From positions 1-33,188 of the forward strand of contig JAAYCJ010000118.1 in the NCBI GenBank assembly GCA_012729815.1: DNA of 33,188 nucleotides. Reading direction: 5' to 3'. The notes beneath the pieces are model-generated. The model searched no databases. It was not told where the DNA came from and saw nothing but the letters and a program-made list of their open reading frames with translations. The stretch is from Phycisphaerae bacterium (GTDB lineage: Bacteria > Planctomycetota > Phycisphaerae > JAAYCJ01). The position numbers were made by a program, and so were the translations under genes. Below are positions 14,811 through 23,692 of this stretch, one piece after another (the first letter of the stretch is position 1; each line of letters starts with the position of its first letter).

Positions 14811-16079
14811 ATGGATTATTTCAGGATTCAAGGCGGAAAGCGGCTTAAGGGCAGAGTAAGGATCAGCGGGTCGAAGAATGCGGCGTTGCCGATCATGGCG
14901 GCGGCATTGATGTGCGATGGACCGGTGATGCTGCACAACGTGCCGCGGCTTTCGGACATCGACCACATGGGGCTGATTCTGAGCAAGCTGGGGGTGAAGG
15001 TCGATTGGATCGGCGATGGGACGTTGCGTCTGGAGGTGGTGGACGAGGCGAACAACCACGCCGAGTACGACCTGGTTCGCAAGATGCGGGCGAGCATCTG
15101 CGTGATGGGCCCCCTGCTGGCGAAGCGCGGCCAGGCCCAGGTGGCGATGCCGGGCGGCTGCGCGATCGGGACGCGGCCGGTGGACCTGCACGTCAAAGGG
15201 GTCGAGGCCCTTGGGGCGGAGGTGGAACTGATTGAGGGCGGCGATATCGTCTGCCGGGCCCGGCGGCTGCAGGGAGCGGAGATCTTCCTGGGCGGGCACT
15301 TCGGATCGAGCGTGACCGCGACGGCGAATATCCTGATGGCGTCGGTGCTGGCCCATGGCCGGACGGTGATCGAGTCGGCGGCGTGCGAGCCGGAGGTGGA
15401 GGATCTGGCCAACTTCCTGAACGCCATGGGCGCTCAGATCACCGGGCAGGGTTCGCCGCGTATCACGGTTGAGGGCGTCGAGAGCCTCAGCGGCGGCGAG
15501 TACGACGTGATTCCGGACCGGATCGAGGCTGGGACGTTCATGGTGGCGGCGGCGGTGACCAACGGCGAAGTGACGCTGGAGAACTGCCGGACCGAGCATC
15601 TGATGGCGGCGACCAAGACGCTGGAAGACGTGGGCGTGACGGTGGAGCGGGACAACGGGAACGTGGTGGTGGCTTCGTCGCGGCACCTGATGCCGGCGGA
15701 GATCACGACCCAGCCGTATCCCGGATTCCCGACGGACCTTCAGGCGCAGTTCATGGTGCTGCTGTGCCTGGCGGACGGCAACAGCGTGATCACGGAAAAG
15801 ATTTTCCCCGACCGGTTTCTGCACGTGGCGGAGTTGAACCGGATGGGCGCGCGGCTGCGGAAGGAAGGGCCGACGGTGATCGTGGAAGGAGTCAAGAAGC
15901 TGATCGGCGCGCCGGTGATGGCGTCGGACCTTCGGGCGAGCGCGGCGCTGGTGCTGGCGGGGCTGTTGGCCAAGGGGTCCACGGAGATCAACCGGGTGTA
16001 CCACATCGACCGGGGATACGAGCGGATCGAGGAGAAGTTCCGGGCGTTGGGGGCGGATATCGTTCGGCTGGACAAGTAG
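14811..16079 (+). CDS. murA: UDP-N-acetylglucosamine 1-carboxyvinyltransferase (MurA)
   Basis: A 422-residue enzyme for the first committed step of peptidoglycan synthesis, transferring enolpyruvate from phosphoenolpyruvate to UDP-GlcNAc in the cytoplasm. K22/N23 (SGSKNAALP) and R93 match the E. coli active-site positions, and the catalytic cysteine is C117 in PGGCAIGTRPVDLH. A cysteine here is the usual fosfomycin-sensitive form; some bacteria have Asp. ATG 14811 is chosen because AAGGAA at 14799-14804 lies 6 bases upstream; GTG 14805 is an alternative. Length is normal. Its presence indicates a peptidoglycan wall. Confidence 0.96.
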   Translation: MDYFRIQGGKRLKGRVRISGSKNAALPIMAAALMCDGPVMLHNVPRLSDIDHMGLILSKLGVKVDWIGDGTLRLEVVDEANNHAEYDLVRKMRASICVMGPLLAKRGQAQVAMPGGCAIGTRPVDLHVKGVEALGAEVELIEGGDIVCRARRLQGAEIFLGGHFGSSVTATANILMASVLAHGRTVIESAACEPEVEDLANFLNAMGAQITGQGSPRITVEGVESLSGGEYDVIPDRIEAGTFMVAAAVTNGEVTLENCRTEHLMAATKTLEDVGVTVERDNGNVVVASSRHLMPAEITTQPYPGFPTDLQAQFMVLLCLADGNSVITEKIFPDRFLHVAELNRMGARLRKEGPTVIVEGVKKLIGAPVMASDLRASAALVLAGLLAKGSTEINRVYHIDRGYERIEEKFRALGADIVRLDK

Positions 16080-16103
16080 GATCGAGGCGGAGGCCGGTGC
16101 GGT

Positions 16104-16355
16104 TTGAGCGAGGACTGCGACTACATCCTGGAGATCGGCGGGAAGGTGGTCGCCGGGCGCAAGGACTGCGACGAGTCATCTTTCCTGAAGCGGCCGTACA
16201 TCAGCGTGTACTTCGAGTGCTGCTCGGTTTATAATCGCATCTACCGCAACCGCGAGGGCACGGCGTACGTCGGGTGGTGTCCGCGGTGCTCGCGGAAAGT
16301 GAGCGTGCGGGTGGGGCCGAACGGGGTGAACTGCCGGTTTTTCAGAGCCACGTAA
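16104..16355 (+). CDS. small cysteine-rich protein of unknown function (83 aa)
   Basis: An 83-residue protein starting at TTG 16104, with GGAGG (16089-16093) 10 bases upstream. It has CC at residues 39-40 and a WCPRC knuckle, with further cysteines near both ends, and the run KRPYISVYFECC looks strongly conserved in style. This suggests a small metal- or nucleic-acid-binding fold. It follows murA by 24 bases and may be its cotranscribed neighbour. I recall similar GWCPRC proteins in Phycisphaerae, but no search was possible. Confidence 0.65.
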   Translation: MSEDCDYILEIGGKVVAGRKDCDESSFLKRPYISVYFECCSVYNRIYRNREGTAYVGWCPRCSRKVSVRVGPNGVNCRFFRAT

Positions 16356-16421
16356 CTCGGCGTCGGACGCGGAAGCGTCGGCCGCCGCGACCCTATAGCA
16401 ACAGGAGGCGAGTCGGAAGGA

Positions 16422-16919
16422 ATGGCGGTCGAGACCTGGGAGAATTTCGTGACGAAGGGCGGAATCTGCTCCGCCTGTCACCGGGAACTGGTGGAACGGG
16501 AAAGCTACTACGCGACGCTGCACGAGAAGCAGGAGGGTTTCGAGCGGCGGGATTTCTGCGAGGGGTGCTGGAGCGATTCGTACCGGGACGCGGCGTTCAG
16601 TTTCTGGAAGGCGAAGATTCCGGTCAAGGAGCAGAAGCGCAAGCTGTTCGTGAACAACGAGGTGCTGCTGCAGATATTCAAGCGTCTGGCGGGCAGCGAG
16701 GACGCGACGAAACAGGCGTTCACGTTCGTGCTGGCGCTGATCGTCATGCGCAAGCGTCTGCTGCGGTACATATCGACGGAGACGACGGACGGGAAGGAGG
16801 TGTGGGTGGTGAAGCTGACCGGCGAGGACGCCGAGCTTCGGATCGTCAACCCGCACCTGACCGAGGAGCAGTTGGAGCAGATTCGGGAGCAGTTGGCCGA
16901 GGTGTTGGCGGGCGACTGA
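16422..16919 (+). CDS. conserved zinc-knuckle protein of unknown function (165 aa)
   Basis: A 165-residue protein. The N-terminal 55 residues hold two cysteine pairs, CSAC (16-19) and CEGC (46-49), a probable zinc site. The FSFWKAKIPVKEQKRKLFV stretch after it is basic and aromatic. The rest is helical and ends in an acidic EEQLEQIREQLAEVL helix. An AGGAGG lies 13 bases before the ATG and GGAAGGA directly abuts it, so the start is not certain. It lies between another small cysteine protein and a lipoprotein gene, all on one strand. Function unknown. Confidence 0.68.
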   Translation: MAVETWENFVTKGGICSACHRELVERESYYATLHEKQEGFERRDFCEGCWSDSYRDAAFSFWKAKIPVKEQKRKLFVNNEVLLQIFKRLAGSEDATKQAFTFVLALIVMRKRLLRYISTETTDGKEVWVVKLTGEDAELRIVNPHLTEEQLEQIREQLAEVLAGD

Positions 16920-16946
16920 GCTGTCATACGGGGTTGGAGGTGCGCG

Positions 16947-17801
16947 ATGGTGGTTCGGCGGGCTCTGACGACGGCGGGCGTGTTGGGCGCGTTGTGGATG
17001 GCCGGTTGCGCGCCGCAGCGGCCTTTCGAGCCGCTTTCAACGGCGGAGGCGGTAACCCGGGCCGAGCGCGAGCTTCAGCCGCTGCGCTCGTTCCGGTCCA
17101 AAGGGGGCAATCTGGGCGTACTGCTGACCGACGAGAAGGGCTCGCACCGGTTTCCCCTCGGCGGCCTGAACGTGCTGTTTGACGGGCCCAAGTCGCTGTA
17201 CCTCTCGGCCAGCGTGCCGGGCACGCCGGCGGCGCTGCTGATCGGATCGAACGAGGAGCAGTACTGGCTGGGCATCAAGCCGCAGGTGAGCACGTTGTGG
17301 TGGGGTCGGTGGAAATACGTGGACCAGCCGTGCAACGAGTGGCGGCTGGCGGCGCCGAACCGGCTGGTCGAGGCGCTGGGCCAGGTGAACATCCGGGACC
17401 TGTCGGGCCAGTATCTGGGACCGGTGGTCCAGAACCGCAAGCCGTTTCACGTGCTGATGTACCTGGCGGTCGATGACGAAGGTTTCTGGTACATCGCGCG
17501 GGAGATTTATCTGGATCCGAACGACCGGCTGAGCGTGGCTAAGATCATGTACCTGGACCCGCAGGGCCAGGCGGACATGGAGATGCGGTTCGCGGACTAC
17601 CGGTTCGTCGAGGACGGGGAGCATCAGGGGTACGTTCCGGAGCGGATCGAGCTCTATTGGCCGAAGGATAAGAGCCACATGAAGCTGAAGCTCGGCCCGA
17701 TCGAAGCCCGAGAGGAGTTTCATCCCCGCGCGTTCCAGATGCCGGACAAGACGCTCTACGAACGGGCGGAGCAAGTGGACATCGAGTGCGGCAACGAGTG
17801 A
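16947..17801 (+). CDS. lipoprotein of unknown function, possibly LolA/LolB-like fold
   Basis: A 284-residue protein with a lipoprotein signal: VVRR, a hydrophobic core and MAGC with the lipidated cysteine at 21. The mature chain is rich in beta-type stretches and has a repeated style of aromatic, charged strands (WWGRWKYV, FWYIAREIYLD, MRFADYRFVEDG), which resembles outer-membrane lipoprotein carriers of the LolA/LolB or DUF4292 type. That fold call is tentative. GGAGG at 16936-16940 sits 6 bases before the ATG. It is 27 bases after the zinc-knuckle gene and 23 bases before the glycosidase-like gene. Confidence 0.75.
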   Translation: MVVRRALTTAGVLGALWMAGCAPQRPFEPLSTAEAVTRAERELQPLRSFRSKGGNLGVLLTDEKGSHRFPLGGLNVLFDGPKSLYLSASVPGTPAALLIGSNEEQYWLGIKPQVSTLWWGRWKYVDQPCNEWRLAAPNRLVEALGQVNIRDLSGQYLGPVVQNRKPFHVLMYLAVDDEGFWYIAREIYLDPNDRLSVAKIMYLDPQGQADMEMRFADYRFVEDGEHQGYVPERIELYWPKDKSHMKLKLGPIEAREEFHPRAFQMPDKTLYERAEQVDIECGNE

Positions 17802-17824
17802 GACGGGGTGGAAAGGGGAGCATA

Positions 17825-20329
17825 GTGTCCCAGGTTCTTCCGTACAGCGGCGTGACGCATGCGCATCATCGGCCGGTGGAGCATCCGGAGTTGGGGGCGA
17901 GGATTGACGGCCGGACGGCGGTGCGGTATCTGCGGTTTTTGCGGCGGGTGCGGGTGGATCGACTGGAGTTGCCGCGGCTGGTGTACGGCCGATGGGCCCC
18001 GAATGTGCCGACGCACCCGGCTCACCTGACGGTCTCGCTGCTCAACAAGAACTCATGGCGGTGGGAGACGGTGCGGGAAATCTGGCCCGAGGCCGATCCC
18101 CGGATTGCCGGCGAAGGCCTTTCGCAGGCGATGACGGCCGAGGAGATGGACGGTCACTTCGCCAGGCTGCTGGGCGACGGGGGAACAATCGGGATTGAGT
18201 TGGACGGGCTGGAGTGCGACCTGCTGCGGGTCGAGTGCGACCGCGAGCACCCGGTCTGGCCGAGCCACGGCGAGTGCAACGGGGGGCCGTACCAAGTGCC
18301 GTTCGGCATTCTGAACCCGCTCCGCGCGATCGGCGAGCCATGCGAAAGCGAGCCCGACGCGCCTCCGCACGTGCCGATTTTGACGACGGGCAGGATCGAG
18401 CCGAAGGCTCCGGAAGGAATGAACTGGCGGCGCGTCGGTGAGTCGATCGTATACGCGGGACGGCACCTGAGCGTCGCATTTGGCCTGCGGCGTCCGGTGC
18501 TGATGCACCTGGGATGGGATGCATCGGGCGAAGGGCGGGCCGAGAAGAACCGCCTCTCGATTCGCCGGCCGCGATTCGGCGATGCGAACCACGGCGTGAG
18601 CGGGCCCTTGCTGGTCACGCCGCAGGGCGACTACGGCACCCATCATTGGAGCGGCCACGTCGAGATCGCGGGCAATCGGATCGCCTACCATGCGATCCAG
18701 CCGGTCGCGAACGTGACCGTCGATGCGGTGTTCACGGTCGAACCGGAACGGATCGTGTTGGAACTGTCGCAGAGCGCTTCGGCCGCTGTGCCGGTGCTGG
18801 AGGCAGAGGCCTGGCGGCTGGCGTGGTCGCTGCGGCGTGGGATGACCGGGGTGGCGGCGGAGCCGACATTGAGGCCCGGGCGCAGCGGCGAGGTCCATCC
18901 GCCTGCGATGTTCGCGGGCGATGGAATCGGGTGTCTCGGGTGCCGACTGGTCGGGAGCGAGGGTGGCCCGGCGTGGATGCAGGTCGAGAGCTACCGGCCG
19001 AGTTACGAGGTGGCAGCCGGATTCGTCCTGGGCGAGCGCCCGGAAAATGATCGGTGCCAAGTGGTTCCGGCGGGGCGTATCGCGGCGACGGTTGAACTGT
19101 CGGTAGACAACCTGCAGCCCGTGCGGGAGAAGGACGGGCCAGCGGCGGGCGTGGGCGTGCGGCGGCACTGGGCCTCGTCGTTTTCGTGCTATCGGCCGGA
19201 GTGGGGCGGATTCTCCAACCACGCCGCATCGGTGAACTGCCACGTGAACCAGCACACTCCGATTGACGTGGCCGCGTTCACGCAACGGCCGCGGAACGGC
19301 TTCGACCCGTTGAGTACGGCCCGGTTCACGATTGGACGGGCCCTGATGGACGGCGGCGGATATGGATACTGGCGGAATCTCTACCTGGATTCGGACCCCG
19401 TGCTGGTCTGCTCGGCTGGGCGGATCTGGCAGGTTTCGGGCGACGCCACCTGGTTGCGGCAGGTCGAACCGGGTCTGGCGGCGGCGGTGGAGCGGATGCT
19501 GGCGACGATCGGGGCGGAAGGTTTGGTGGTCTGCCGCGACCTTTCGGGCAATTCAGGCTCGCACCGCTGGAGTTCCAACGCCTGGGACGTGGTGGGATTC
19601 GGCCACCTCGACGCGTACGTCAACGCTTGGACCTACCGCGGCCTGCGCAATGGAACCGCCCTGCTGCGGGAACTCGACCGCGGCGATCTGGCGAATCTCG
19701 CCCGCGATGCGGCGGCACGGTTGCGGGACAATTACGCACGGTGGCTGGTGAACCCGGAGACCGGGTGGGTGATCGGCTGGCGCAGCCGGGACGGCGAGAT
19801 TCACGACTACGGCTATCTGTGGATCAACGGTCCGGCCTGCGCGTTCGGCCTGCTGACGCCGGAGTCGGCGAAACGGGCGTTGGGAAATCTCGAGTCGCTG
19901 CGGGACCGGCTGGGGTTGCAGTCGGCACGGTTGGGACTGCCGTTTAACCTGCTTCCTTTGCGGTCGGGCGACCACATGCTGCCGGTCATGCCGGGCTATC
20001 AGCCGACCGAGCCGACGTTCGAGACGTACACCGACGGGTCAATGTCGCCCAGCGCTGTCGCCTTCTATCTGCGTGCTCTTTCCATCCACGGGTTCAAGGA
20101 CCGGGCGCGGGCGATGGCGGCGGACCTGGACGGGGGTTTCGCCGACGACCTCTTCAGCGGCGGAGCAGGCGGCGGGCTCGCCGAAGGGAACGAGTTTCTG
20201 TCGTGGGAGGGTCTGGCCACCGGCTACGAGGGGACGTTCGGTCCGACCATGGGCACATTGTACGCGGTGGCGATCGAGCAGAGCTTGTTTTCGCCGCCGG
20301 AGCCGGAGTGGTGGCCGGAGGGCGGGTGA
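17825..20329 (+). CDS. large protein with six-hairpin-glycosidase-like C-terminal half
   Basis: An 834-residue protein without a signal peptide or membrane segment. The N-terminal half looks beta-rich (residues about 20-420). The C-terminal half resembles the (alpha/alpha)6 barrel of six-hairpin glycosidases, with helical repeats and Trp/Gly-rich turns such as RWSSNAWDVVGFGHLDAY, ETYTDGSMSPSAV and LSWEGLATGYEGTFGPTMG. Acid residues in those turns could be catalytic, but I cannot name the pair. GTG 17825 is chosen because GGGGAG at 17815-17820 precedes it and an ATG at 17786 would overlap the lipoprotein gene. Cytoplasmic processing of an oligosaccharide, perhaps together with the sialidase-like proteins, is an inference. 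No CAZy family is assigned. Confidence 0.68.
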   Translation: MSQVLPYSGVTHAHHRPVEHPELGARIDGRTAVRYLRFLRRVRVDRLELPRLVYGRWAPNVPTHPAHLTVSLLNKNSWRWETVREIWPEADPRIAGEGLSQAMTAEEMDGHFARLLGDGGTIGIELDGLECDLLRVECDREHPVWPSHGECNGGPYQVPFGILNPLRAIGEPCESEPDAPPHVPILTTGRIEPKAPEGMNWRRVGESIVYAGRHLSVAFGLRRPVLMHLGWDASGEGRAEKNRLSIRRPRFGDANHGVSGPLLVTPQGDYGTHHWSGHVEIAGNRIAYHAIQPVANVTVDAVFTVEPERIVLELSQSASAAVPVLEAEAWRLAWSLRRGMTGVAAEPTLRPGRSGEVHPPAMFAGDGIGCLGCRLVGSEGGPAWMQVESYRPSYEVAAGFVLGERPENDRCQVVPAGRIAATVELSVDNLQPVREKDGPAAGVGVRRHWASSFSCYRPEWGGFSNHAASVNCHVNQHTPIDVAAFTQRPRNGFDPLSTARFTIGRALMDGGGYGYWRNLYLDSDPVLVCSAGRIWQVSGDATWLRQVEPGLAAAVERMLATIGAEGLVVCRDLSGNSGSHRWSSNAWDVVGFGHLDAYVNAWTYRGLRNGTALLRELDRGDLANLARDAAARLRDNYARWLVNPETGWVIGWRSRDGEIHDYGYLWINGPACAFGLLTPESAKRALGNLESLRDRLGLQSARLGLPFNLLPLRSGDHMLPVMPGYQPTEPTFETYTDGSMSPSAVAFYLRALSIHGFKDRARAMAADLDGGFADDLFSGGAGGGLAEGNEFLSWEGLATGYEGTFGPTMGTLYAVAIEQSLFSPPEPEWWPEGG

Positions 20330-20392
20330 GCGACGCCGGGCAGCCGTAAGCTCAGGAGCGCATGGATCGCTATCGGAAGTGAGGTTTCGCCT

Positions 20393-21949
20393 CTATGGGC
20401 CTGTGGCGGGCGGCTCTTGAGCGGGAGAGGCCGGCTCTTGTTCCGCGTTCTCTTTTTTGCCGGCGGGCTGGGCGATTTCGGGTTTGGGCGGGATAACCAA
20501 AGCATCCTTGCCGATCTGTTGAGCGGGCAGGATCCGTGACGAGCCGCTGAGCTTGTTGACCAGGACCACTTCGCTGACTCCATCGATCTTTCGGATCATG
20601 ATGCGGACGGGGCCCTTGATTTCTTCGCGGACGGCGATGATGCGATTGCCCAGGATCAGGTGCGTGTTGGGGAAGATCCGGGCGGAGACGGCGATTTCGG
20701 CGGCCTGAAGGTCGGGCAGTCCGCCCAACAGCGTCTCCTTTTCGTCCTGAAGCTTCTGGATGGCGGCGTCCAGGTCGTCGGCCCGGTACATCAGCTCAGT
20801 GGCCTTTTCCCGCTGCTCAGCCGAGAGGCGTTTGAGATTCTGCATGAGCGGCTCGACGTTCTTGCGGATCTTCTCGACGACCTCGCGGGTCTTGTCGATG
20901 CGGTCGTTGAGGTCGAAGACTTTGGCATGGGCCTGCGGGTCGAAGCCCGCGCCGACCACCGTCTTGACTCCGGCGGGCGAACCGATGGCCTTGGCGTGGA
21001 CCGAACCGAAGGCGGCGTGCCAGCCGCCGATGATCGTTCCGTGGCCGGCCTTGAGAGACCCGCGGGCCAGGATGACGTTGTCGATAACCTCCTTGGCGAC
21101 CTCCACCTCGCCGCCGCAGACCACATAGACGGAGTCGAGGAACTTGACGGAGATATCTCCGCCGGCTTCGATGACGCCCTTGCCCCGTCCCTTGACGCCG
21201 CCGAAGATGGTCACGTCGCCCTCGGCGAATATGTAGGCGGACTCGACCATCCCGCGGACAGTGACGTTCTGCTTGGACCGGACGATGAACAGATCCTTGA
21301 CCAGCCCGTGAACCAGGACGTCGCTGGCCGAGTCGATGTTGCCCGTCTCGAAGTCCACGTTCTTGACGTCGAGGACGGTGCGTACGGACAGCTTGCCGCG
21401 GGAAAGGACGACCTGTCCGGCGGCGGCGGCCCGGACGGTCCTGCCGTCGTTGTCGAGCGTGACGTACTCGCCGAGGCGGATCTGAATGGGCGGACGCCGC
21501 GGCGGCAGCGTCTTGCCGTAGACGTCGACGCCCGGCTTGCCGGGCCGGCCTGGAACGATAGCGCCGATGCGGGCACCGTTCTCGACCGCGACAATCTTGT
21601 GACGCTCATAGAAGTTGACGATGACTTCATCGTCAACCGGCGCATCGGTTTGAGCCAGGGCGTCGTCCCACTCGAGTCTGCCATCGATCGGATCGGTCGC
21701 GGGCGTGCCGCGGGCGACGAGGACAGGCTCGGAAGGGATATCGCCCTGTCTCACTTGAACGATCAGTTCGCGAACCTGCTTGCGGACGTCCTCGGCCACG
21801 GCAACGCCGGCCTGTTGGAGTGCGTCGAAGACGCCGAGTTCGGTCACGCCGTCGTAATGCCCATCGGCGCGCAGGAAGAGGGTCGCCTCCAAACGGTCTC
21901 GCGACACGTCCACGCGGATCGCTGAATTCTCCACTTTGCCAGCCGTCAT
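20393..21949 (-). CDS. FapA (DUF342) family protein, flagellar assembly protein A
   Basis: A 518-residue protein of the FapA/DUF342 family, cytoplasmic proteins linked in Vibrio to polar flagellum assembly. The N-terminal region to about residue 130 matches the FapA_N part. A Gly-rich right-handed beta-helix follows (VTIFGGVKGRGKGVIEAGGDISV and repeats), then a coiled coil and a Pro/Glu-rich tail. GGGGAGG upstream of ATG 21949 fixes the start; a longer ORF to 22195 overlaps cheY and is rejected. It is the last gene of cheX-cheY-fapA, 82 bases after cheY, so it is probably expressed with chemotaxis under the flagellar sigma factor. Its tail is convergent with the glycosidase-like gene. Confidence 0.85.
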   Translation of the reverse strand: MTAGKVENSAIRVDVSRDRLEATLFLRADGHYDGVTELGVFDALQQAGVAVAEDVRKQVRELIVQVRQGDIPSEPVLVARGTPATDPIDGRLEWDDALAQTDAPVDDEVIVNFYERHKIVAVENGARIGAIVPGRPGKPGVDVYGKTLPPRRPPIQIRLGEYVTLDNDGRTVRAAAAGQVVLSRGKLSVRTVLDVKNVDFETGNIDSASDVLVHGLVKDLFIVRSKQNVTVRGMVESAYIFAEGDVTIFGGVKGRGKGVIEAGGDISVKFLDSVYVVCGGEVEVAKEVIDNVILARGSLKAGHGTIIGGWHAAFGSVHAKAIGSPAGVKTVVGAGFDPQAHAKVFDLNDRIDKTREVVEKIRKNVEPLMQNLKRLSAEQREKATELMYRADDLDAAIQKLQDEKETLLGGLPDLQAAEIAVSARIFPNTHLILGNRIIAVREEIKGPVRIMIRKIDGVSEVVLVNKLSGSSRILPAQQIGKDALVIPPKPEIAQPAGKKENAEQEPASPAQEPPATGP

Positions 21950-22031
21950 CGAACCTCCCCGCTTCGCTGCAAACGGCGGCGTCAAGTGCTCGTCAGGATG
22001 TGATGGTTCGCTCCGCCGAAAGCCGCGGCGC

Positions 22032-22406
22032 TCAGGACACGCCGGCCAGTTTGGCCAGCGTCTGCTTGATTTTTTCTCCAAGGGTATCGGCAGTGAAGGG
22101 TTTGACCACGTAGTTGTTGACACCCGCCTTGATCGCCTCGACCACCCGGGCTTTTTCGGCCTCGGTGGTGACCATGATGATGGGCACCTGGACACCCTTT
22201 TCTCGCACGGTCTTGACCAGGGTCAGCCCATCCATGTTGGGCATGTTCCAGTCCACCAGCATCAGTTCGGGCATGTTGCCCTCCATGACGGACAGGGCCT
22301 CGATACCGTCTCCCGCCTCCAGGATCTCGGTATACCCCAGTTGGCCGAGGACGTTCTTCTCGATGTTCCTGATCGTCCTTGAATCGTCAACCAGCATGAC
22401 TTTCAT
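22032..22406 (-). CDS. cheY: CheY-type chemotaxis response regulator 1
   Basis: A 124-residue single-domain receiver. The acidic pocket D7/D8, phosphorylation site D52 (VDWNMPNMDG), T80 and K102 are all present. Phosphorylated by CheA, it would bind the flagellar switch and change rotation. No output domain is attached. It lies 13 bases downstream of cheX, whose phosphatase activity would switch it off, so the two are a natural pair. GGAG lies upstream of the ATG. Confidence 0.92.
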   Translation of the reverse strand: MKVMLVDDSRTIRNIEKNVLGQLGYTEILEAGDGIEALSVMEGNMPELMLVDWNMPNMDGLTLVKTVREKGVQVPIIMVTTEAEKARVVEAIKAGVNNYVVKPFTADTLGEKIKQTLAKLAGVS

Positions 22407-22419
22407 AACGCGTGCTCCA

Positions 22420-22923
22420 TTAACCCACCGCCACGGCTGCTTCCTGCTCCTGATTCTGGGCGTTGCCCGAGGCCTTCATGCCGACCTCGACTACGAAGGA
22501 CCCGCCCGGACACGTACATGGAATGACCAACCTTGGTGTGACTTTCGTATTTCGAATCAGATGGTTGCTGCCGATCACGACGGACGGGGTCGAGATGAAG
22601 ACCCGCAGGCCGTCGAAATCCTTCTTGGCATTGCCGGATATCATGTTGGCCAACTCGCCGATGGCGTCGGCGAAGTCGTCGTCGGACTCGCTGAGGTCCA
22701 TCCCGGCAAAGGCGCTGGCGATGCGGGTGGCGGCGAGGCGCGGAAAGCTGACGATCACCGCACCGACCACGTCGCCGGAAAGGCCGATGATTCCCGAGAC
22801 GTCGTGAGAAGCCCCCTCTTCGGTCTTGACATGAGGCTTTCCGAATTGCACATCCATCTGGAGCATCGTCTTGAACACGTTCTTGACGGCGGTCATGAAA
22901 GGATTGATGTACTTAACGTCCAT
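22420..22923 (-). CDS. cheX: CheX-type CheY-P phosphatase 1
   Basis: A 167-residue protein of the CheC/CheX/FliY phosphatase superfamily. The single active-site helix reads DAIGELANMISGN, giving the catalytic E90 and N93 and the following GN; CheX proteins have one such motif, CheC two. It would remove phosphate from CheY in the cytoplasm. It is the first gene of the minus-strand chemotaxis unit and lies about 60 bases from a candidate sigma-28 start. The C-terminal tail is Gln- and Glu-rich and probably disordered. Confidence 0.85.
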   Translation of the reverse strand: MDVKYINPFMTAVKNVFKTMLQMDVQFGKPHVKTEEGASHDVSGIIGLSGDVVGAVIVSFPRLAATRIASAFAGMDLSESDDDFADAIGELANMISGNAKKDFDGLRVFISTPSVVIGSNHLIRNTKVTPRLVIPCTCPGGSFVVEVGMKASGNAQNQEQEAAVAVG

Positions 22924-22992
22924 TGCTGAAATCTCCCGGCTTCTGCCTGTGCTGTAGGGCTAAGTCTCCCACTTCTGTCCGACCGTTAGCAT

Positions 22993-23019
22993 AGATCGGC
23001 AAACCGCGTTGGGACTTTA
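22993..23019 (-). promoter_or_regulatory. sigma-28 (FliA-type) promoter for cheX-cheY-fapA
   Basis: On the minus strand TAAAGTCC (23012-23019), an 11-base spacer and GCCGATCT (22993-23000) match TAAAGTTT-N11-GCCGATAA at 6 of 8 positions in each box with the canonical spacing. The start should lie near 22985, about 60 bases before the cheX ATG. Confidence 0.68.
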
Positions 23020-23215
23020 CAAGCAAGCGATGCGAGTCCGGCGGCCAGTACTGGAAAGCCGGAGAACGGGAAATATCGGACGTGGGACAGGTTGAGAGCA
23101 TCGCCGACCGGAGTGTGGACGGAGGAACGGGGCGATAACTCAAGCAAAGACCCGGGCCATACGATACTCGAAGCGCCGGCACGTGTGTTTTGCGGTTCGT
23201 CTTGACCGGGTGCCT

Positions 23216-23692
23216 ATGGAAAAGGTTGTGGACATAGCCGATCTGGCGGTGAGCAACGATTCGTCCTGCACGCTGGTGACCTATTCGCTGGGCAGTTGCA
23301 TCGGCCTGGCGATCTGGGATCCGGTGGTCCGGGTGGGCGGGTTGCTGCACTTCATGCTGCCGGAGTCGTCGATCGCCCCGGAAAAGGCGGCGGCCAAGCC
23401 CTGCATGTTCGCGGACACCGGGATTCCGCTGCTGTTCAAGAACTGCTACAAACTGGGGGCGGAGAAGCGGCGGATGGTGGTCAAAGTGGCCGGCGGATCG
23501 CAGTTGATGGACGCCGAGGGGGTCTTCAACATCGGCAAGCGCAACCTTCTGGCGTTGCGCAAGCTTCTGTGGCGCAACAACGTGATGATCGACGCGGAGG
23601 ACATCGGCGGCAACGAGGGACGCACGGTCCGGCTGGAGGTGGCGACGGGTCGGTTTCGGGTGAAGGCCAAGACCCGGGAGTATGAGATATGA
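23216..23692 (+). CDS. cheD: CheD chemoreceptor glutamine deamidase
   Basis: A 158-residue protein. T22, C28 and H45 (TYSLGSCIGLAIWDP...GGLLHF) are the catalytic triad of CheD, one residue later than in Thermotoga (T21, C27, H44), which supports ATG 23216 over the longer GTG starts at 23183 and 23210. The enzyme deamidates glutamines of chemoreceptors and in some bacteria is regulated by CheC/CheX. Its ribosome binding site is weak. Divergent from cheX, it heads a plus-strand unit with an HDOD gene overlapping its stop. It implies receptors elsewhere in the genome. Confidence 0.9.
   Translation: MEKVVDIADLAVSNDSSCTLVTYSLGSCIGLAIWDPVVRVGGLLHFMLPESSIAPEKAAAKPCMFADTGIPLLFKNCYKLGAEKRRMVVKVAGGSQLMDAEGVFNIGKRNLLALRKLLWRNNVMIDAEDIGGNEGRTVRLEVATGRFRVKAKTREYEI

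Noticed and set aside
20660-21925. 421-codon plus-strand ORF
   Set aside because: Antisense to the FapA-family gene, whose domain and ribosome binding site are clear.
23179-23194. Sigma-54-like GGCACG...TTGC upstream of cheD
   Set aside because: GG and GC are 12 bases apart rather than 10, which is not tolerated by RpoN promoters.
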